Notes: a model not told the origin generated them from the letters alone. A DNA stretch of 64,000 nt from Bradyrhizobium sp. RD5-C2 (GCF_019972155.1 NZ_BOVL01000019.1:413877-477876); one strand, 5' to 3'; counted from the stretch's first letter, positions 25,548 through 34,960 are shown. Numbers and translations are program-made.

Positions 25548-28500
25548 TTTCCGCTGTCTTCGTCGATCGTCCGCGGCTTGCGATCGTCATCGCGTTCGTG
25601 ATCACGATCGCGGGCGCGCTGGCGCTGATGCAAATCCCGGTCGCCCAGTTTCCTGACATCGTGCCGCCGCAAGTCACGGTCTCGGCCGTATTCCCCGGCG
25701 CTTCAGCCGAAGTCGTCGAATCGAGCGTCGCCCAGCCGCTGGAAGCGCAGGTCGTCGGCGTCGACAAGATGCTCTACATGAAGTCGACCAGCGGCAATGA
25801 CGGCAGCTATACGCTGACGGTCTCGTTCGCGCTCGGCACCGACCCCGATATCAACACCGTCAACGTCAACAACCGGGTGCAGAGCGCGCTCGCGCAATTG
25901 CCGACCGAGGTGCAGGCGCAGGGCCTGACCGTGCAGAAGAAATCCTCGGCCGTGCTGCAGTTCATCGTGCTCTACAGCAAGAGCGGCGAGCAGGATCCGC
26001 TGTTCATTACCAACTACGCGATCATCAACGTTCTGGATGCGATCTCGCGCACGCCCGGCGTCGGACAGGCCTCGCTGTTCGCCAAGCTGAACTATTCGAT
26101 GCGGATCTGGTTCGACACCCAGCGCCTGACCAGCCTCAATTTGGCGCCGTCGGACGTGATCGCCGCGATCCGCGCCCAAAGCGTGCAGGCGCCGGTCGGC
26201 CGCATCGGCGCGCGCCCGATCAGCGACGACCAGCAGTTCCAGTTCAACGTGCAGACCCAGGGCCGCCTGACGACATCCAAGCAGTTCGGCGACATCGTGC
26301 TGCGGGCCAATCCCGACGGCTCGGTGCTGCGGATCAGGGACGTCGCAACCGTCGAGATCGGCGCGCAGAACTCGGACTCGGAGTCGCGGATCGACGGCAA
26401 TCCCGGCGTACCGATGGGCATCTATCTTGCGCCCGGCGCCAACGCCGTGACCACGGCCAAGGCCGTGCAGGCCACGCTTGCGAAGTTGTCGGAGCGGTTC
26501 CCGCCGGGGCTGACCTACCTCGTGCAGTACGACTCCACGACCTTCGTCTCCGATACGATCAAGGAAGTGATGAAGACGCTCGGCGAGGCCTTCGTGCTCG
26601 TCGTGATCGTGGTGTTCCTGTTCCTCGGCAATCTGCGCGCCACGGTGATCCCGGCGGTCGCGGTTCCGGTCAGCCTGATCGGCGCCTTCGCGGTGCTGCT
26701 GGCACTCGGCTATTCCGCCAACACGGTTTCGCTGCTGGCGATGGTGCTTGCGATCGGCATCGTGGTCGACGACGCCATCGTCGTGGTCGAGAACGTCGAG
26801 CGCGTCATGGAGGAGGAGCCGGAGCTGTCGCCGGCGGATGCCACCAAGAAGGCGATGGAGCAGATCACGGCGCCGATCATCGCGATCTCGCTGGTGCTGC
26901 TCTCGGTGTTCGTGCCGATCGCGTTCATTCCCGGCATCTCAGGCACGCTGTTCCGCCAGTTCGCGGTGACGATCAGCGCCGCGATGGTGATCTCGGCGCT
27001 GAACGCGCTGACATTGTCGCCGGCGTTGTGCGCCGTGTTCCTGCGTCACGGCGGGCCGCGCCGCGGCATCATGGGACGGGTGCTCGACGGTATCGACTGG
27101 GTCCGCGACGGCTATGCCGGCATCGTGCAGCGGCTGGTCCGCGTGGCGGTGTTGTCACTGGTTGCGGTGCTGGTGTTTGCCGGCGCAGTGTTCGGCGTGT
27201 CGAAGATCACGCCGACCGGCTTCTTGCCCGAGGAAGACCAGGGCGCGTTCTTTATCGCGGTGCAGCTGCCTGACGGCGCTTCGGTGGCGCGCACCAGCGA
27301 GGTCACCAAGCAGGTTGAAGCGATCCTGAAGAAGAACCCGGCGGTCGACCACGTGCTGTCGATCATCGGCTTCTCGCTGCTCGACGGCGCCAGCGAGCCC
27401 AATTCGACATTCATGGTGGCGCGCATGAAGGCGTTCGCCGACCGCAAGGCCGTCACCGACTCGGTGCAGGCCGCGATCCGGCAGACCTTCATCGCGGGAT
27501 CGCAGATCCGTTCAGCCTCGGTGCTGCCGTTCAACCTGCCGCCGATCATCGGGCTGTCGACCTCCGGCGGCTTCGAATATCAGCTCGAGGCGCTGGAGGG
27601 GCAGGATCCGGCATCGCTCAGCAGCGTGATGGGCGGGTTGATCGGCGCGGCGAACCGCAATCCAAATCTGGCCCGCGTGTTCTCGACCTTCACCGCGACC
27701 AACCCGTCGGTCTTTCTCGATATCGACCGCACCAAGGCGCAGGCGCTCGGCCTCAACATGGCCGACGTGTTCACCGCGCTGCAGGCCACGCTCGGCGGCA
27801 TCTACGTCAACAATTTCAACCTGTTTGGCCGCACCTGGCAGGTCAACGTGCAGGGCGATGCGGCCAACCGGCGCGACATCCCCGACATCTGGCAGATCTA
27901 TGTGCGCAACACCGGCGGCGAGATGGTGCCGATCCGCTCGATCGCAAGCCTGCGCATCGTGACCGGCCCGCAGGTGATCACGCGCTACAACAATTATCGC
28001 TCGGTAACGGTGAACGGCAGCCCGGCGGCGGGCGTGTCCTCGGGCACCGCGATCGCGACGATGGCCGACCTGTCCAAGACGACGCTGCCTTCCGGCTATT
28101 CCTATGAATGGACCGGCACCGCCTATCAGGAGCAGGCGGCGTCCGGCCAGACCGGCATCGTCCTCGCGCTCGCGGTGTTGTTTGCCTATCTGTTCCTGGT
28201 GGCGCTCTATGAGAGCTGGACGATCCCGATTCCGGTGCTGCTATCGGTCACGGTCGGCGTGCTGGGCTCCTATCTCGGGATCAAGCTCGCGGGCCTCAAT
28301 CTCGATCTCTACGGCCAGATCGGCCTCGTGGTGCTGATCGCGCTCGCCGCCAAGAACGGCATCCTGATCGTCGAATTCGCCAAGGAGCAGCGCGAGGCCG
28401 GTAGGCCGATCGCGGAGGCCGCGACGATGGGCGCGCAGATGCGCTTCCGCGCGGTCATGATGACCTCGATCGCCTTCATCCTCGGCCTGGTGCCGCTGGT

Positions 28501-28690
28501 GGTCGCGACCGGAGCCGCGGAAATCAGCCGCCGTGCGGTCGGCACCGCGGTGTTCGGCGGCATGCTGGCCGCCAGCTCGATCGGCATCTTCCTGGTGCCG
28601 ATGCTGTTCGTCACCTTCCAGGGCTGGCGCGAGGGTGTGAAGAGCCGTTTCGGTCGTCGCGGCAAGCCGGAACAGCCGGCGTCGCATTAG
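25544..28690 (+). CDS. RND multidrug efflux permease (AcrB/MexF-type, HAE1)
   Basis: 1048 residues, the usual length. Twelve membrane spans with two large periplasmic loops. The proton-relay Asp pair is in GIVVDDAIVVVENVERVM (segment 4) and the Lys partner in LAAKNGILIVEFAKE (segment 10). The N-terminus is ISAVFVDRPRLAIVIAFVI, typical for HAE1 pumps. It exports hydrophobic or amphiphilic drugs using the proton gradient. No outer-membrane factor gene follows, so a TolC-type protein encoded elsewhere must complete the complex. Confidence 0.95.
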   Translation: MISAVFVDRPRLAIVIAFVITIAGALALMQIPVAQFPDIVPPQVTVSAVFPGASAEVVESSVAQPLEAQVVGVDKMLYMKSTSGNDGSYTLTVSFALGTDPDINTVNVNNRVQSALAQLPTEVQAQGLTVQKKSSAVLQFIVLYSKSGEQDPLFITNYAIINVLDAISRTPGVGQASLFAKLNYSMRIWFDTQRLTSLNLAPSDVIAAIRAQSVQAPVGRIGARPISDDQQFQFNVQTQGRLTTSKQFGDIVLRANPDGSVLRIRDVATVEIGAQNSDSESRIDGNPGVPMGIYLAPGANAVTTAKAVQATLAKLSERFPPGLTYLVQYDSTTFVSDTIKEVMKTLGEAFVLVVIVVFLFLGNLRATVIPAVAVPVSLIGAFAVLLALGYSANTVSLLAMVLAIGIVVDDAIVVVENVERVMEEEPELSPADATKKAMEQITAPIIAISLVLLSVFVPIAFIPGISGTLFRQFAVTISAAMVISALNALTLSPALCAVFLRHGGPRRGIMGRVLDGIDWVRDGYAGIVQRLVRVAVLSLVAVLVFAGAVFGVSKITPTGFLPEEDQGAFFIAVQLPDGASVARTSEVTKQVEAILKKNPAVDHVLSIIGFSLLDGASEPNSTFMVARMKAFADRKAVTDSVQAAIRQTFIAGSQIRSASVLPFNLPPIIGLSTSGGFEYQLEALEGQDPASLSSVMGGLIGAANRNPNLARVFSTFTATNPSVFLDIDRTKAQALGLNMADVFTALQATLGGIYVNNFNLFGRTWQVNVQGDAANRRDIPDIWQIYVRNTGGEMVPIRSIASLRIVTGPQVITRYNNYRSVTVNGSPAAGVSSGTAIATMADLSKTTLPSGYSYEWTGTAYQEQAASGQTGIVLALAVLFAYLFLVALYESWTIPIPVLLSVTVGVLGSYLGIKLAGLNLDLYGQIGLVVLIALAAKNGILIVEFAKEQREAGRPIAEAATMGAQMRFRAVMMTSIAFILGLVPLVVATGAAEISRRAVGTAVFGGMLAASSIGIFLVPMLFVTFQGWREGVKSRFGRRGKPEQPASH

Positions 28691-28714
28691 CGCATGATCC
28701 GGAAGGATCATGCG
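28691..28714. repeat. Perfect 10-bp-arm hairpin after the RND permease gene
   Basis: CGCATGATCC-GGAA-GGATCATGCG directly follows the stop codon. It is a short form of the AGCATGAT repeat at 17568 and may act as a 3' mRNA stabiliser or weak terminator; no T-run follows. Confidence 0.8.
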
Positions 28715-28820
28715 TGAACAACGAGCTAATCTGCGATGACGATCCAGCGTAACCCCATCGGGTATTAGCGGCGCGGGTCAGGCGGGGCTATACTGCCCGC
28801 TTGATCGATGGAGTTCCGGA

Positions 28821-29303
28821 TTGAGCGTTGCCTTTACCAAGGAAGAAAGTGCCGAGACCGCGTCCGAAACGCTGTTGCCGGACCGCCCCATATCGCCGCA
28901 TCCCAATCTGGTGACCGAGACAGGACGTAAGGCGCTGGAGCTCCAGCTCCTGGAGGCGCGCGAGGCCTACGAGGCCGCGCAGCGGCTGGACGACGTCAAC
29001 GAACGGCGACGGCAGTCGGCGGTGCCGTTGCGCGACACACGCTATCTCACGGAAAGGCTCCGCACCGCGCAGGTCGTCCCCGACCCCGCCTCGACCGAAA
29101 CCGTTGCCTTCGGCAGCACCGTGACGTTCAGCCGCGCCGATGGCCGCGTGCAGACCTACCGCATTGTCGGCGAGGACGAAGCCGATCCAAAGGCAGGCTC
29201 GATCTCCTTCGTCTCGCCGGTGGCGAGATCGTTAATGGGGAAAGCCGTGGGCGACGTCGCAGGCTCGGGCGCCCAGGAGCTGGAGATCGTCGCGATCGCC
29301 TAG
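28821..29303 (+). CDS. GreA/GreB-family elongation-factor-like protein
   Basis: 160 residues from a TTG start behind GGAG. The N-terminal region (VTETGRKALELQLLEAREAYEAAQ ... LRDTRYLTERLRTAQVV) matches the Gre coiled coil, and the C-terminal region (VAFGSTVTFSRADGRVQTYRIVGEDEADPKAGSISFVSPVARSLMGKAVGD) is the FKBP-like domain that binds RNA polymerase. The coiled coil seems shorter and lacks a clear D-E tip pair, so it may be a Gre-like regulator rather than a cleavage factor. The stop overlaps a palindromic repeat. Confidence 0.85.
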   Translation: MSVAFTKEESAETASETLLPDRPISPHPNLVTETGRKALELQLLEAREAYEAAQRLDDVNERRRQSAVPLRDTRYLTERLRTAQVVPDPASTETVAFGSTVTFSRADGRVQTYRIVGEDEADPKAGSISFVSPVARSLMGKAVGDVAGSGAQELEIVAIA

Positions 29304-29404
29304 AGCATTTTCGGTTCTGATCGAATCAGAACCGAAGCTCTCAAGTCTTGTCTTGACGCGTTTTCTTCACGCGAACCGGTGTCCATTTCGCTCGACGACG
29401 CTCT
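29302..29404. repeat. Palindromic repeat (AGAGCATTTTCGG type)
   Basis: AGAGCATTTTCGG ... CGACGACGCTCT. Inside, TTCGGTTCTGAT / ATCAGAACCGAA (29310-29336) forms a perfect 12-bp stem with a 3-base loop, followed by TTCACGCGAACCGGTGTCC, a string typical of Bradyrhizobium repeats. Confidence 0.8.
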
Positions 29405-29479
29405 AGCGCAACCAATGAACTCAAGCACGATGATGGTTCAATTCAATCTTACCGCGCGGTCGTTGCAGACGGTGATCGT

Positions 29480-29905
29480 TTAGTCGGTCGAGATGAAGCG
29501 CAGTGTGCCTGCGCGACGCGTCGGCCTGCCGGTGTCGTTGGTATGATTTACGCCGTCCATCACAGGTACTTCCGGGAAATCGAACGGGCTTACCCCGTCG
29601 AGGCAAGCTACGTTGACGGCATAGAGACTCTGGTCGGATCGCCGTTGATGATGCGTGTATATTCCGCAGCGAGAGCAGAAGAAGTGCTGCGCTGATCCGG
29701 TATGGAAGCGGTAGGTCGTCAACACGTCCTCACCTTGCAGGAACTTGATCCCGCCCATTTCTGCCATGGCAACGACGGCGCCGCGCATTCGGCAATAGGA
29801 ACAGGTGCAGCGGCGAATCGAATTGAAGTCGTCGCTGAGCATCACCTCGAAACGCACCGCGCCACAGTGGCACTGGCCCGCTCGTACCTTCATGTCGTCC
29901 ACCAT
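29480..29905 (-). CDS. GFA/CENP-V family zinc protein
   Basis: 141 residues. Zinc-binding Cys are arranged as in glutathione-dependent formaldehyde-activating-type enzymes: CHCGAVRFEV, CTCSYC and FFCSRCGIYTHH. These small carbon-sulphur-lyase-fold proteins bind one structural and one catalytic zinc; most, including this one, have no known substrate. The start is uncertain: ATG at 29905 (MVDDMK) or 29893 (MKVRAG); an upstream frame extends to 29962. Monocistronic. Confidence 0.85.
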   Translation of the reverse strand: MVDDMKVRAGQCHCGAVRFEVMLSDDFNSIRRCTCSYCRMRGAVVAMAEMGGIKFLQGEDVLTTYRFHTGSAQHFFCSRCGIYTHHQRRSDQSLYAVNVACLDGVSPFDFPEVPVMDGVNHTNDTGRPTRRAGTLRFISTD

Positions 29906-30021
29906 GCTGCCCGTGTGTCTCACGTTCAGAGTGAACGTATCTCTCGGTTGCGAGCCGGACAATCTTCAAGAACTCGCCCATGGTGTGAGAAAAACTAACG
30001 TAGAGCGGATCGCTGCTCCAA

Positions 30022-30639
30022 TCACGCCGCCGGCAAGGCAAGCCGCTCGATCGTTTGAATGTGGCGCGCGAGCAGGCTGCAGGCCTGCTCGATGTTGCGC
30101 GCGCGCAGTGCCTGCAGGATCACGCGATGATCCTGGCTCGGCCGCGGCCGCCAGCCGGCGTTGCGCGCCATCGCAAACACCAACCGTGAATTTGCGAGCT
30201 GCAATCCGTCGAGGCTGGCGAGCAGCCGCGGCATCGCGCAAGGCGCCACCAGCGCGTAATGGAAGGCGCGATTGGCCAGTTCGAATTCCTGAACCGTCTC
30301 GGCATTGTCGCCTTCGATCAGCGCGACCTCGATCCGTGCCAGATGGGCGGATGTGTACCTGGGAGCGGCATTGCGCAACGCCACCACCTCGAGCGCGGCG
30401 CGCATCTCGGCGATCTCCTTCACCGACTTGGTGTCGAGCGGAGCAACCCGCACCCCGCGGCGCGGCACCGCAACGACGAGATGCTGCGCCTCCAATTGCC
30501 TGAAGGCCTCGCGTACCGGGACGTGGCTGGAATGGAATTCCCGCGCGACATGGTCCTGCCGCAGCGGAGCATCCGGCGGCAATGCGCCGCCGATGATGCG
30601 CTCGCCGATCGCCTCGGCAATGCGTCCCGCGGTCGTCAT
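30022..30639 (-). CDS. bioR: BioR, GntR-family repressor of biotin synthesis
   Basis: 205 residues. The N-terminal winged helix IAEAIGERIIGGALPPDAPLRQDHVAREFHSSHVPVREAFRQLEAQHLVVAVPRRGVRV is of GntR/FadR type and a shortened FCD helical domain follows. It diverges from bioBFDA, and TTATCTAT-type sites matching the known BioR box (TTATMKATAA) lie in the shared region, one immediately next to this gene, so autoregulation is likely. The start at MTTAG is favoured by GAAGGCG upstream; the alternative at 30660 adjoins the operator and lacks an RBS. BioR is established in Brucella, Agrobacterium and Paracoccus. Confidence 0.85.
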   Translation of the reverse strand: MTTAGRIAEAIGERIIGGALPPDAPLRQDHVAREFHSSHVPVREAFRQLEAQHLVVAVPRRGVRVAPLDTKSVKEIAEMRAALEVVALRNAAPRYTSAHLARIEVALIEGDNAETVQEFELANRAFHYALVAPCAMPRLLASLDGLQLANSRLVFAMARNAGWRPRPSQDHRVILQALRARNIEQACSLLARHIQTIERLALPAA

Positions 30640-30663
30640 GTTCTCGCCTTCGCCGCTCATAGA

Positions 30664-30673
30664 TTATCTATCG
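30664..30673. promoter_or_regulatory. BioR box next to bioR
   Basis: TTATCTATCG, eight of ten positions matching the BioR consensus TTATMKATAA, placed four bases upstream of the longest possible bioR start. Suggests autoregulation. Confidence 0.7.
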
Positions 30674-30727
30674 CAAAAATGGGTGCGCTCTTGTTTGGCC
30701 TCGGCTAGCATCATTCTAAGTCCGATA

Positions 30728-30756
30728 TCATAGATAATATATGGAATTATCTATGA
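30728..30756. promoter_or_regulatory. Paired BioR boxes in the bioB leader
   Basis: TCATAGATAA and TTATCTATGA are exact inverted copies separated by nine bases, ending 26 bases before the bioB ATG. Each matches the BioR consensus closely. The two-site arrangement suggests two dimers or a looped complex that controls the operon. Confidence 0.85.
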
Positions 30757-30782
30757 TCTGTACAAGGAAGAAGGCAAGCCCG

Positions 30783-31778
30783 ATGGTTGATGTCGTTGAG
30801 ATCGAACGGACCGAAAGCCACAGCAGCGCACCGCTCCGCAAGCACTGGGAGCGTACCGAGGCCGAGGCGCTCTACAACCTGCCGTTCGCGGACCTGATGT
30901 TCCAGGCGCAGGGCATCCACCGCGCCAATTTCAATCCGAACCACGTCGAAACCGCGAGCCTGCTCAGCATCAAGACCGGCGGCTGTCCGGAAGACTGCGG
31001 CTACTGCTCCCAGAGCGCCCATTACGACACCGGCCTGAAGGCCACCCGCCTGATGCCGCGGGACGAGGTGGTTGCGGTCGCGCAGCGCGCCAAGGATGCC
31101 GGCGCAACCCGCTTCTGCATGGCCGCCGCCTGGCGCAGCCCCAAGGACCGCGATCTCGATCAGGTCTGCGACATGGTCAGCGCCGTGAAGGGGCTGGGCA
31201 TGGAAACCTGCGTCACGCTCGGCATGCTGACGCCTGACCAGGCCGGACGCCTCTCCGACGCCGGGCTCGATTTCTACAACCACAACGTCGATACCTCGCC
31301 GGAGTATTACGACAAGATCATCACCACCCGCACCTTGCAGGACCGCGTCGATACGCTTGCGCATGTGCGCGACGCCGGCATCAAGGTCTGCTGCGGCGGC
31401 ATTATCGGCATGGGTGAACAGGTCGAAGACCGGCTCGGCATGCTGATGCTGCTCGCGAATCTCCCGAGCCATCCGGAGAGTGTGCCGATCAATCTGTGGA
31501 ACGAGGTCAAGGGCGTGCCGGTCAACGACACTGCCGAGCGCCCCGATCCGATCGCGCTGGTGCGGCTGGTCGCTACCGCGCGGATCATGATGCCGAACAG
31601 CGTGGTGCGGCTGTCGGCCGGACGGCAATACATGACCGATGAGCTGCAGGCGATGTGCTTCCTCGCCGGCGCCAATTCGATCTTCATCGGCGACGTACTG
31701 CTGACCACCAAGAACCCGCAGCGGGATCGCGACGCCGATCTGCTGGACCGGCTCGGCATCACATCCCGTCTCGCCTGA
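30783..31778 (+). CDS. bioB: Biotin synthase
   Basis: 331 residues. A radical SAM enzyme that inserts sulphur into dethiobiotin. The 4Fe-4S Cys are in KTGGCPEDCGYCSQS (Cys68, Cys72, Cys75). The 2Fe-2S cluster ligands are in AAWRSP and the later conserved Cys and Arg positions (ETCVTLGML, CCGGIIGMGE, RLSAGR). The start at 30783 has AAGGAAGAAGG upstream; the frame is open for 14 more codons but those overlap the operator. First gene of bioBFDA. Confidence 0.97.
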   Translation: MVDVVEIERTESHSSAPLRKHWERTEAEALYNLPFADLMFQAQGIHRANFNPNHVETASLLSIKTGGCPEDCGYCSQSAHYDTGLKATRLMPRDEVVAVAQRAKDAGATRFCMAAAWRSPKDRDLDQVCDMVSAVKGLGMETCVTLGMLTPDQAGRLSDAGLDFYNHNVDTSPEYYDKIITTRTLQDRVDTLAHVRDAGIKVCCGGIIGMGEQVEDRLGMLMLLANLPSHPESVPINLWNEVKGVPVNDTAERPDPIALVRLVATARIMMPNSVVRLSAGRQYMTDELQAMCFLAGANSIFIGDVLLTTKNPQRDRDADLLDRLGITSRLA

Positions 31779-31844
31779 CCGCAATCATCCGCGAGCGCGC
31801 GGCGTCGTTCGCCGTGTGACCAACCACTATCCTGAGAGTGAAGC

Positions 31845-32999
31845 ATGAGCGCAATCCAGGCGGCCAAGGCCGCTGATTACGCCGCGGCCTTGCACGCCCT
31901 GAGCAAGGACGATCGGCTGCGCGGCCTCAAGCCGCGCGCGGGCATCGATTTCGTATCGAACGACTATCTGGCGCTGGCGAACGCGCCACGCATCAAGCGG
32001 GCCGTCTCGGCCGCGATCGAGGCCGGCACGCCGGTCGGCGCCGGCGGTTCGCGGCTGTTGCGCGGAAATTGCGAGGAGCACGAAAGGCTGGAGGCCGAGG
32101 CCGCCGCGTTCTTCCGCGCCGAGACCGCGCTGTTCTTCGGCGGCGGCTATGTCGCCAATTTCGCCGTGCTGACGACGCTGCCGCAGCGCGGCGATCTGCT
32201 CGTGCTCGATGCGCTGGTGCACGCCAGCATCCACGAAGGCGCGCGGGCCGGCCGCGCTGAGTTCCGGTTCAGCGCGCACAATGACCCTGGGTCGGTCGAG
32301 GGCACCATCCGCGGCTGGCGCGCCGAGGGTGGAACGGGCCGGGTCTGGATCGTGGTCGAAAGCGTCTACAGCATGGACGGCGATGTCGCACCGCTCGACG
32401 ACCTCGTCGCCATCGCCGAGCAGCACGATGCGTTCCTGATGGTGGACGAAGCGCACGGCACCGGCGTCTACGGCGAACAGGGCCGCGGGCTGACGGCGCC
32501 CTATGAAGGGCGCGAGAATCTCGTGATCGTTCATACCTGCGGCAAGGCGCTGGGCGCCGCAGGCGCGCTGGTCACGGCGTCCACCGTGCTGCGCGACTTC
32601 ATGGTCAATCGGTCCCGCCCGTTCATCTTCGCCACCGCGCCGTCGCCGCTCGTGGCCGTCGCCGTGCGTGAGGCGCTGCTGATCCTGCAGCAGGAGCCCG
32701 AGCGCCAGCAGCGCCTCGCAGATCTGGTTGCGTTCACCCATCGCGAGCTCGATCTGCGCGGCTGGTGCAGTCCGTCGCGTTCGCAGATCGTGCCCTATAT
32801 CGTCGGCGACAATGCGCGCGCGATGCGGCTTGCCTCTGCGCTGCAGGCGCGCGGCTTCGACGTCAGAGGCATCAGACCGCCGACCGTGCCGGCGGGCACC
32901 GCGCGGCTGCGCATTGCGCTGACTCTTAATGTCGACGAGGACGACGTGCGCGCACTGCTCGATGCGCTCGTCGCGGAGACGCAGGGTTGGTCGCAATGA
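31845..32999 (+). CDS. bioF: 8-amino-7-oxononanoate synthase
   Basis: 384 residues. A PLP enzyme of the alpha-oxoamine synthase family joining pimeloyl thioester and alanine. Seen: FVSNDYLALAN, GTPVGAGGSRLLRGNCEEHERLE, DALVHASIHEGA, VDEAHGTGVYG with the PLP Asp-Glu-His, and HTCGKALGAAG holding the PLP lysine (the usual T-x-x-K-A-x-G). The stop overlaps bioD by ATGA. 66 bp gap after bioB. Confidence 0.96.
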   Translation: MSAIQAAKAADYAAALHALSKDDRLRGLKPRAGIDFVSNDYLALANAPRIKRAVSAAIEAGTPVGAGGSRLLRGNCEEHERLEAEAAAFFRAETALFFGGGYVANFAVLTTLPQRGDLLVLDALVHASIHEGARAGRAEFRFSAHNDPGSVEGTIRGWRAEGGTGRVWIVVESVYSMDGDVAPLDDLVAIAEQHDAFLMVDEAHGTGVYGEQGRGLTAPYEGRENLVIVHTCGKALGAAGALVTASTVLRDFMVNRSRPFIFATAPSPLVAVAVREALLILQQEPERQQRLADLVAFTHRELDLRGWCSPSRSQIVPYIVGDNARAMRLASALQARGFDVRGIRPPTVPAGTARLRIALTLNVDEDDVRALLDALVAETQGWSQ

Positions 33000-33628
33000 T
33001 CAGCCGCATCGTGGTGACCGGTACCGATACCGGGATTGGGAAAACGATCTTCTCCGCGGGCCTCGCCGGCTTCCTCGGTGCGAGCTACTGGAAGCCGGTT
33101 CAGTCCGGCCTTGAGGAAGAGAGCGATGCGCAACTGGTGGCGCGGCTTGCGGGTGTTGCGGCCGATCGTATCGTGCCGGAGCGCTATCGCCTTCGGACGC
33201 CGGCGTCGCCGCATCATTCTGCGGCGATCGACGGCGTACGCATCGAGCCTGACGCGCTCGACGTGCCCGATATCGCCGGCCGGCCGCTGGTGATCGAGGG
33301 CGCCGGCGGACTGATGGTGCCGCTGAACGACGACACGCTCTTTATCGACATGTTCGCGCGATGGCGGCTTCCGGTGGTGCTGTGCGCCCGCACCGCCTTG
33401 GGCACCATCAATCATTCGCTGTTGTCGGTCGAGGCGCTGCGCAAGCGCAACATCGACATTCTTGGGATCGCCTTCATCGGCGAAAGCAATCCCGAGAGTG
33501 AGCGGGCGATCTGCGAAATCGGGCAGGTCCGCCGGCTGGGCCGGTTGCCCTGGCTGTCTCGGCTCGCCGCAGACACGCTGCAAACGGCTTTCAACACCTC
33601 GTTCCGGCGCGACGATTTCAACCCATGA
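32996..33628 (+). CDS. bioD: Dethiobiotin synthetase
   Basis: 210 residues. The P-loop VTGTDTGIGKTIFSAGLA, the substrate Lys in YWKPVQSG, and VIEGAGGLMVPL are all present, so it is a complete ATP-dependent ureido-ring-forming enzyme. The ATG at 32996 overlaps the bioF stop; a TTG nine bases upstream is in frame but less likely. Its own stop overlaps bioA. Confidence 0.96.
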   Translation: MISRIVVTGTDTGIGKTIFSAGLAGFLGASYWKPVQSGLEEESDAQLVARLAGVAADRIVPERYRLRTPASPHHSAAIDGVRIEPDALDVPDIAGRPLVIEGAGGLMVPLNDDTLFIDMFARWRLPVVLCARTALGTINHSLLSVEALRKRNIDILGIAFIGESNPESERAICEIGQVRRLGRLPWLSRLAADTLQTAFNTSFRRDDFNP

Positions 33629-34887
33629 TGTCAGCTCAGAAATCGCCGATCTGGCACCCGTTCACCCAGCACGCGCTGCACGACCGGATGACCAGGATCG
33701 TGCGCGGCGAGGGCGCCTATCTCTACACCGCGGATGACCGCCGCATCATCGATGCGATCTCATCCTGGTGGGTCGTGACCCACGGCCATTGCCATCCGCA
33801 TATCGTGCGCGCGATCCAGAACCAGGCGGAACAGCTCAACCAGATCATCTTTGCCGGCCATACCCATGATCCGGCCGAAGAGGTCGCCGCGCAGCTCCTG
33901 AAGCTGGCGCCGCGCGGCCTGGAGTATGTGTTCTTCTCCGACTCCGGCTCGACCAGCGTGGAAGTGGCGCTGAAGATGGCGCTCGGCTACTGGCACAATA
34001 TCGGCGTGCCGCGCACGCGGATCATCGTGATGCAGCACTCCTACCACGGCGACACCGTGGGGACGATGTCGGTCGGCGCGCGCGGCGTCTTCAACAAGGC
34101 CTACGAGCCGTTGCTGTTCGATGTCGAATCAATCCCGTTTCCCGCTGCTGGCCACGAGCAGGCAACGCTTGATGCGCTCGAAGCTGCGTGCAAGACGGAA
34201 ACCGCGGCGGCGTTCATCGTCGAGCCGCTGGTCCTGGGCGCGGGCGGGATGCTGATGTATCCGACCTCGGTGCTGAAGGAGATGAAGCGGATCTGCGAAG
34301 CCCATGATGTGCTATTCATTGCCGACGAGGTGATGACCGGCTGGGGCCGCACCGGCACCTTGTTCGCGTGCGAGCAGGCAGACATCACGCCCGATATCGC
34401 CTGCTACTCAAAGGGGCTCACCGGTGGATCGCTGCCGCTCGCGGTGACGCTCTGCCGCGCCGAGATCTACGACGCACATTATTCCAGCGATCGTTCGCGG
34501 ATGTTCTTCCACTCCAGTTCCTATACGGCAAACCCGGTCGCCTGCGCCGCGGCAAGGGCAAACCTAGAGCTCTGGCAGCATGGCGCGGGCGAGCGCGCCA
34601 CATCGCTCGCCGCGATGCAGGAGCGTCTGATCGCACCGTTGCGCGCCGACACACGCTTCGAGAATGTCCGCCGCACCGGCACGATCACCGCGCTTGACCT
34701 GAAGGCAAGCGATGCCGGTTATCTCGCAGGCATCGGTCCCAGACTTCAGGCCTTCTTCGCGCACCGAAACCTGCTGCTGCGGCCGCTCGGCAATACGATC
34801 TATGTCATGCCGCCTTACTGTGTAACGGAGGCGGACCTCAAGGAAATCTACGCCGCGATCGGGGATGCGGCCGACGAACTGGTCTGA
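33625..34887 (+). CDS. bioA: Adenosylmethionine-8-amino-7-oxononanoate aminotransferase
   Basis: 420 residues. A class III PLP aminotransferase that uses SAM as amino donor. Motifs: WHPFTQH at the N-terminus, ISSWWVVTHGH, VFFSDSGSTSVEVALKMA, SYHGDTVGTMSVG, IADEVMTGWGRTG and the PLP lysine in YSKGLTGGSLPLA. The order bioB-F-D-A with ATGA overlaps implies one transcript ending at a terminator hairpin. The pimeloyl-forming genes are not in this window. Confidence 0.96.
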   Translation: MMSAQKSPIWHPFTQHALHDRMTRIVRGEGAYLYTADDRRIIDAISSWWVVTHGHCHPHIVRAIQNQAEQLNQIIFAGHTHDPAEEVAAQLLKLAPRGLEYVFFSDSGSTSVEVALKMALGYWHNIGVPRTRIIVMQHSYHGDTVGTMSVGARGVFNKAYEPLLFDVESIPFPAAGHEQATLDALEAACKTETAAAFIVEPLVLGAGGMLMYPTSVLKEMKRICEAHDVLFIADEVMTGWGRTGTLFACEQADITPDIACYSKGLTGGSLPLAVTLCRAEIYDAHYSSDRSRMFFHSSSYTANPVACAAARANLELWQHGAGERATSLAAMQERLIAPLRADTRFENVRRTGTITALDLKASDAGYLAGIGPRLQAFFAHRNLLLRPLGNTIYVMPPYCVTEADLKEIYAAIGDAADELV

Positions 34888-34932
34888 CGTCGCGCCTCGC
34901 GTGCCTCTGTGCAGCGATGGGTTTGATACGAA

Positions 34933-34960
34933 ATCGGCGTGCCCTTGCAGGCACGCCGAT
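34933..34960. terminator. Bidirectional terminator hairpin between bioA and YXWGXW gene
   Basis: ATCGGCGTGCC / GGCACGCCGAT, a perfect 11-bp stem with a 6-base loop, between the convergent stops. There is only a short T-run on the minus-strand side. Confidence 0.8.
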
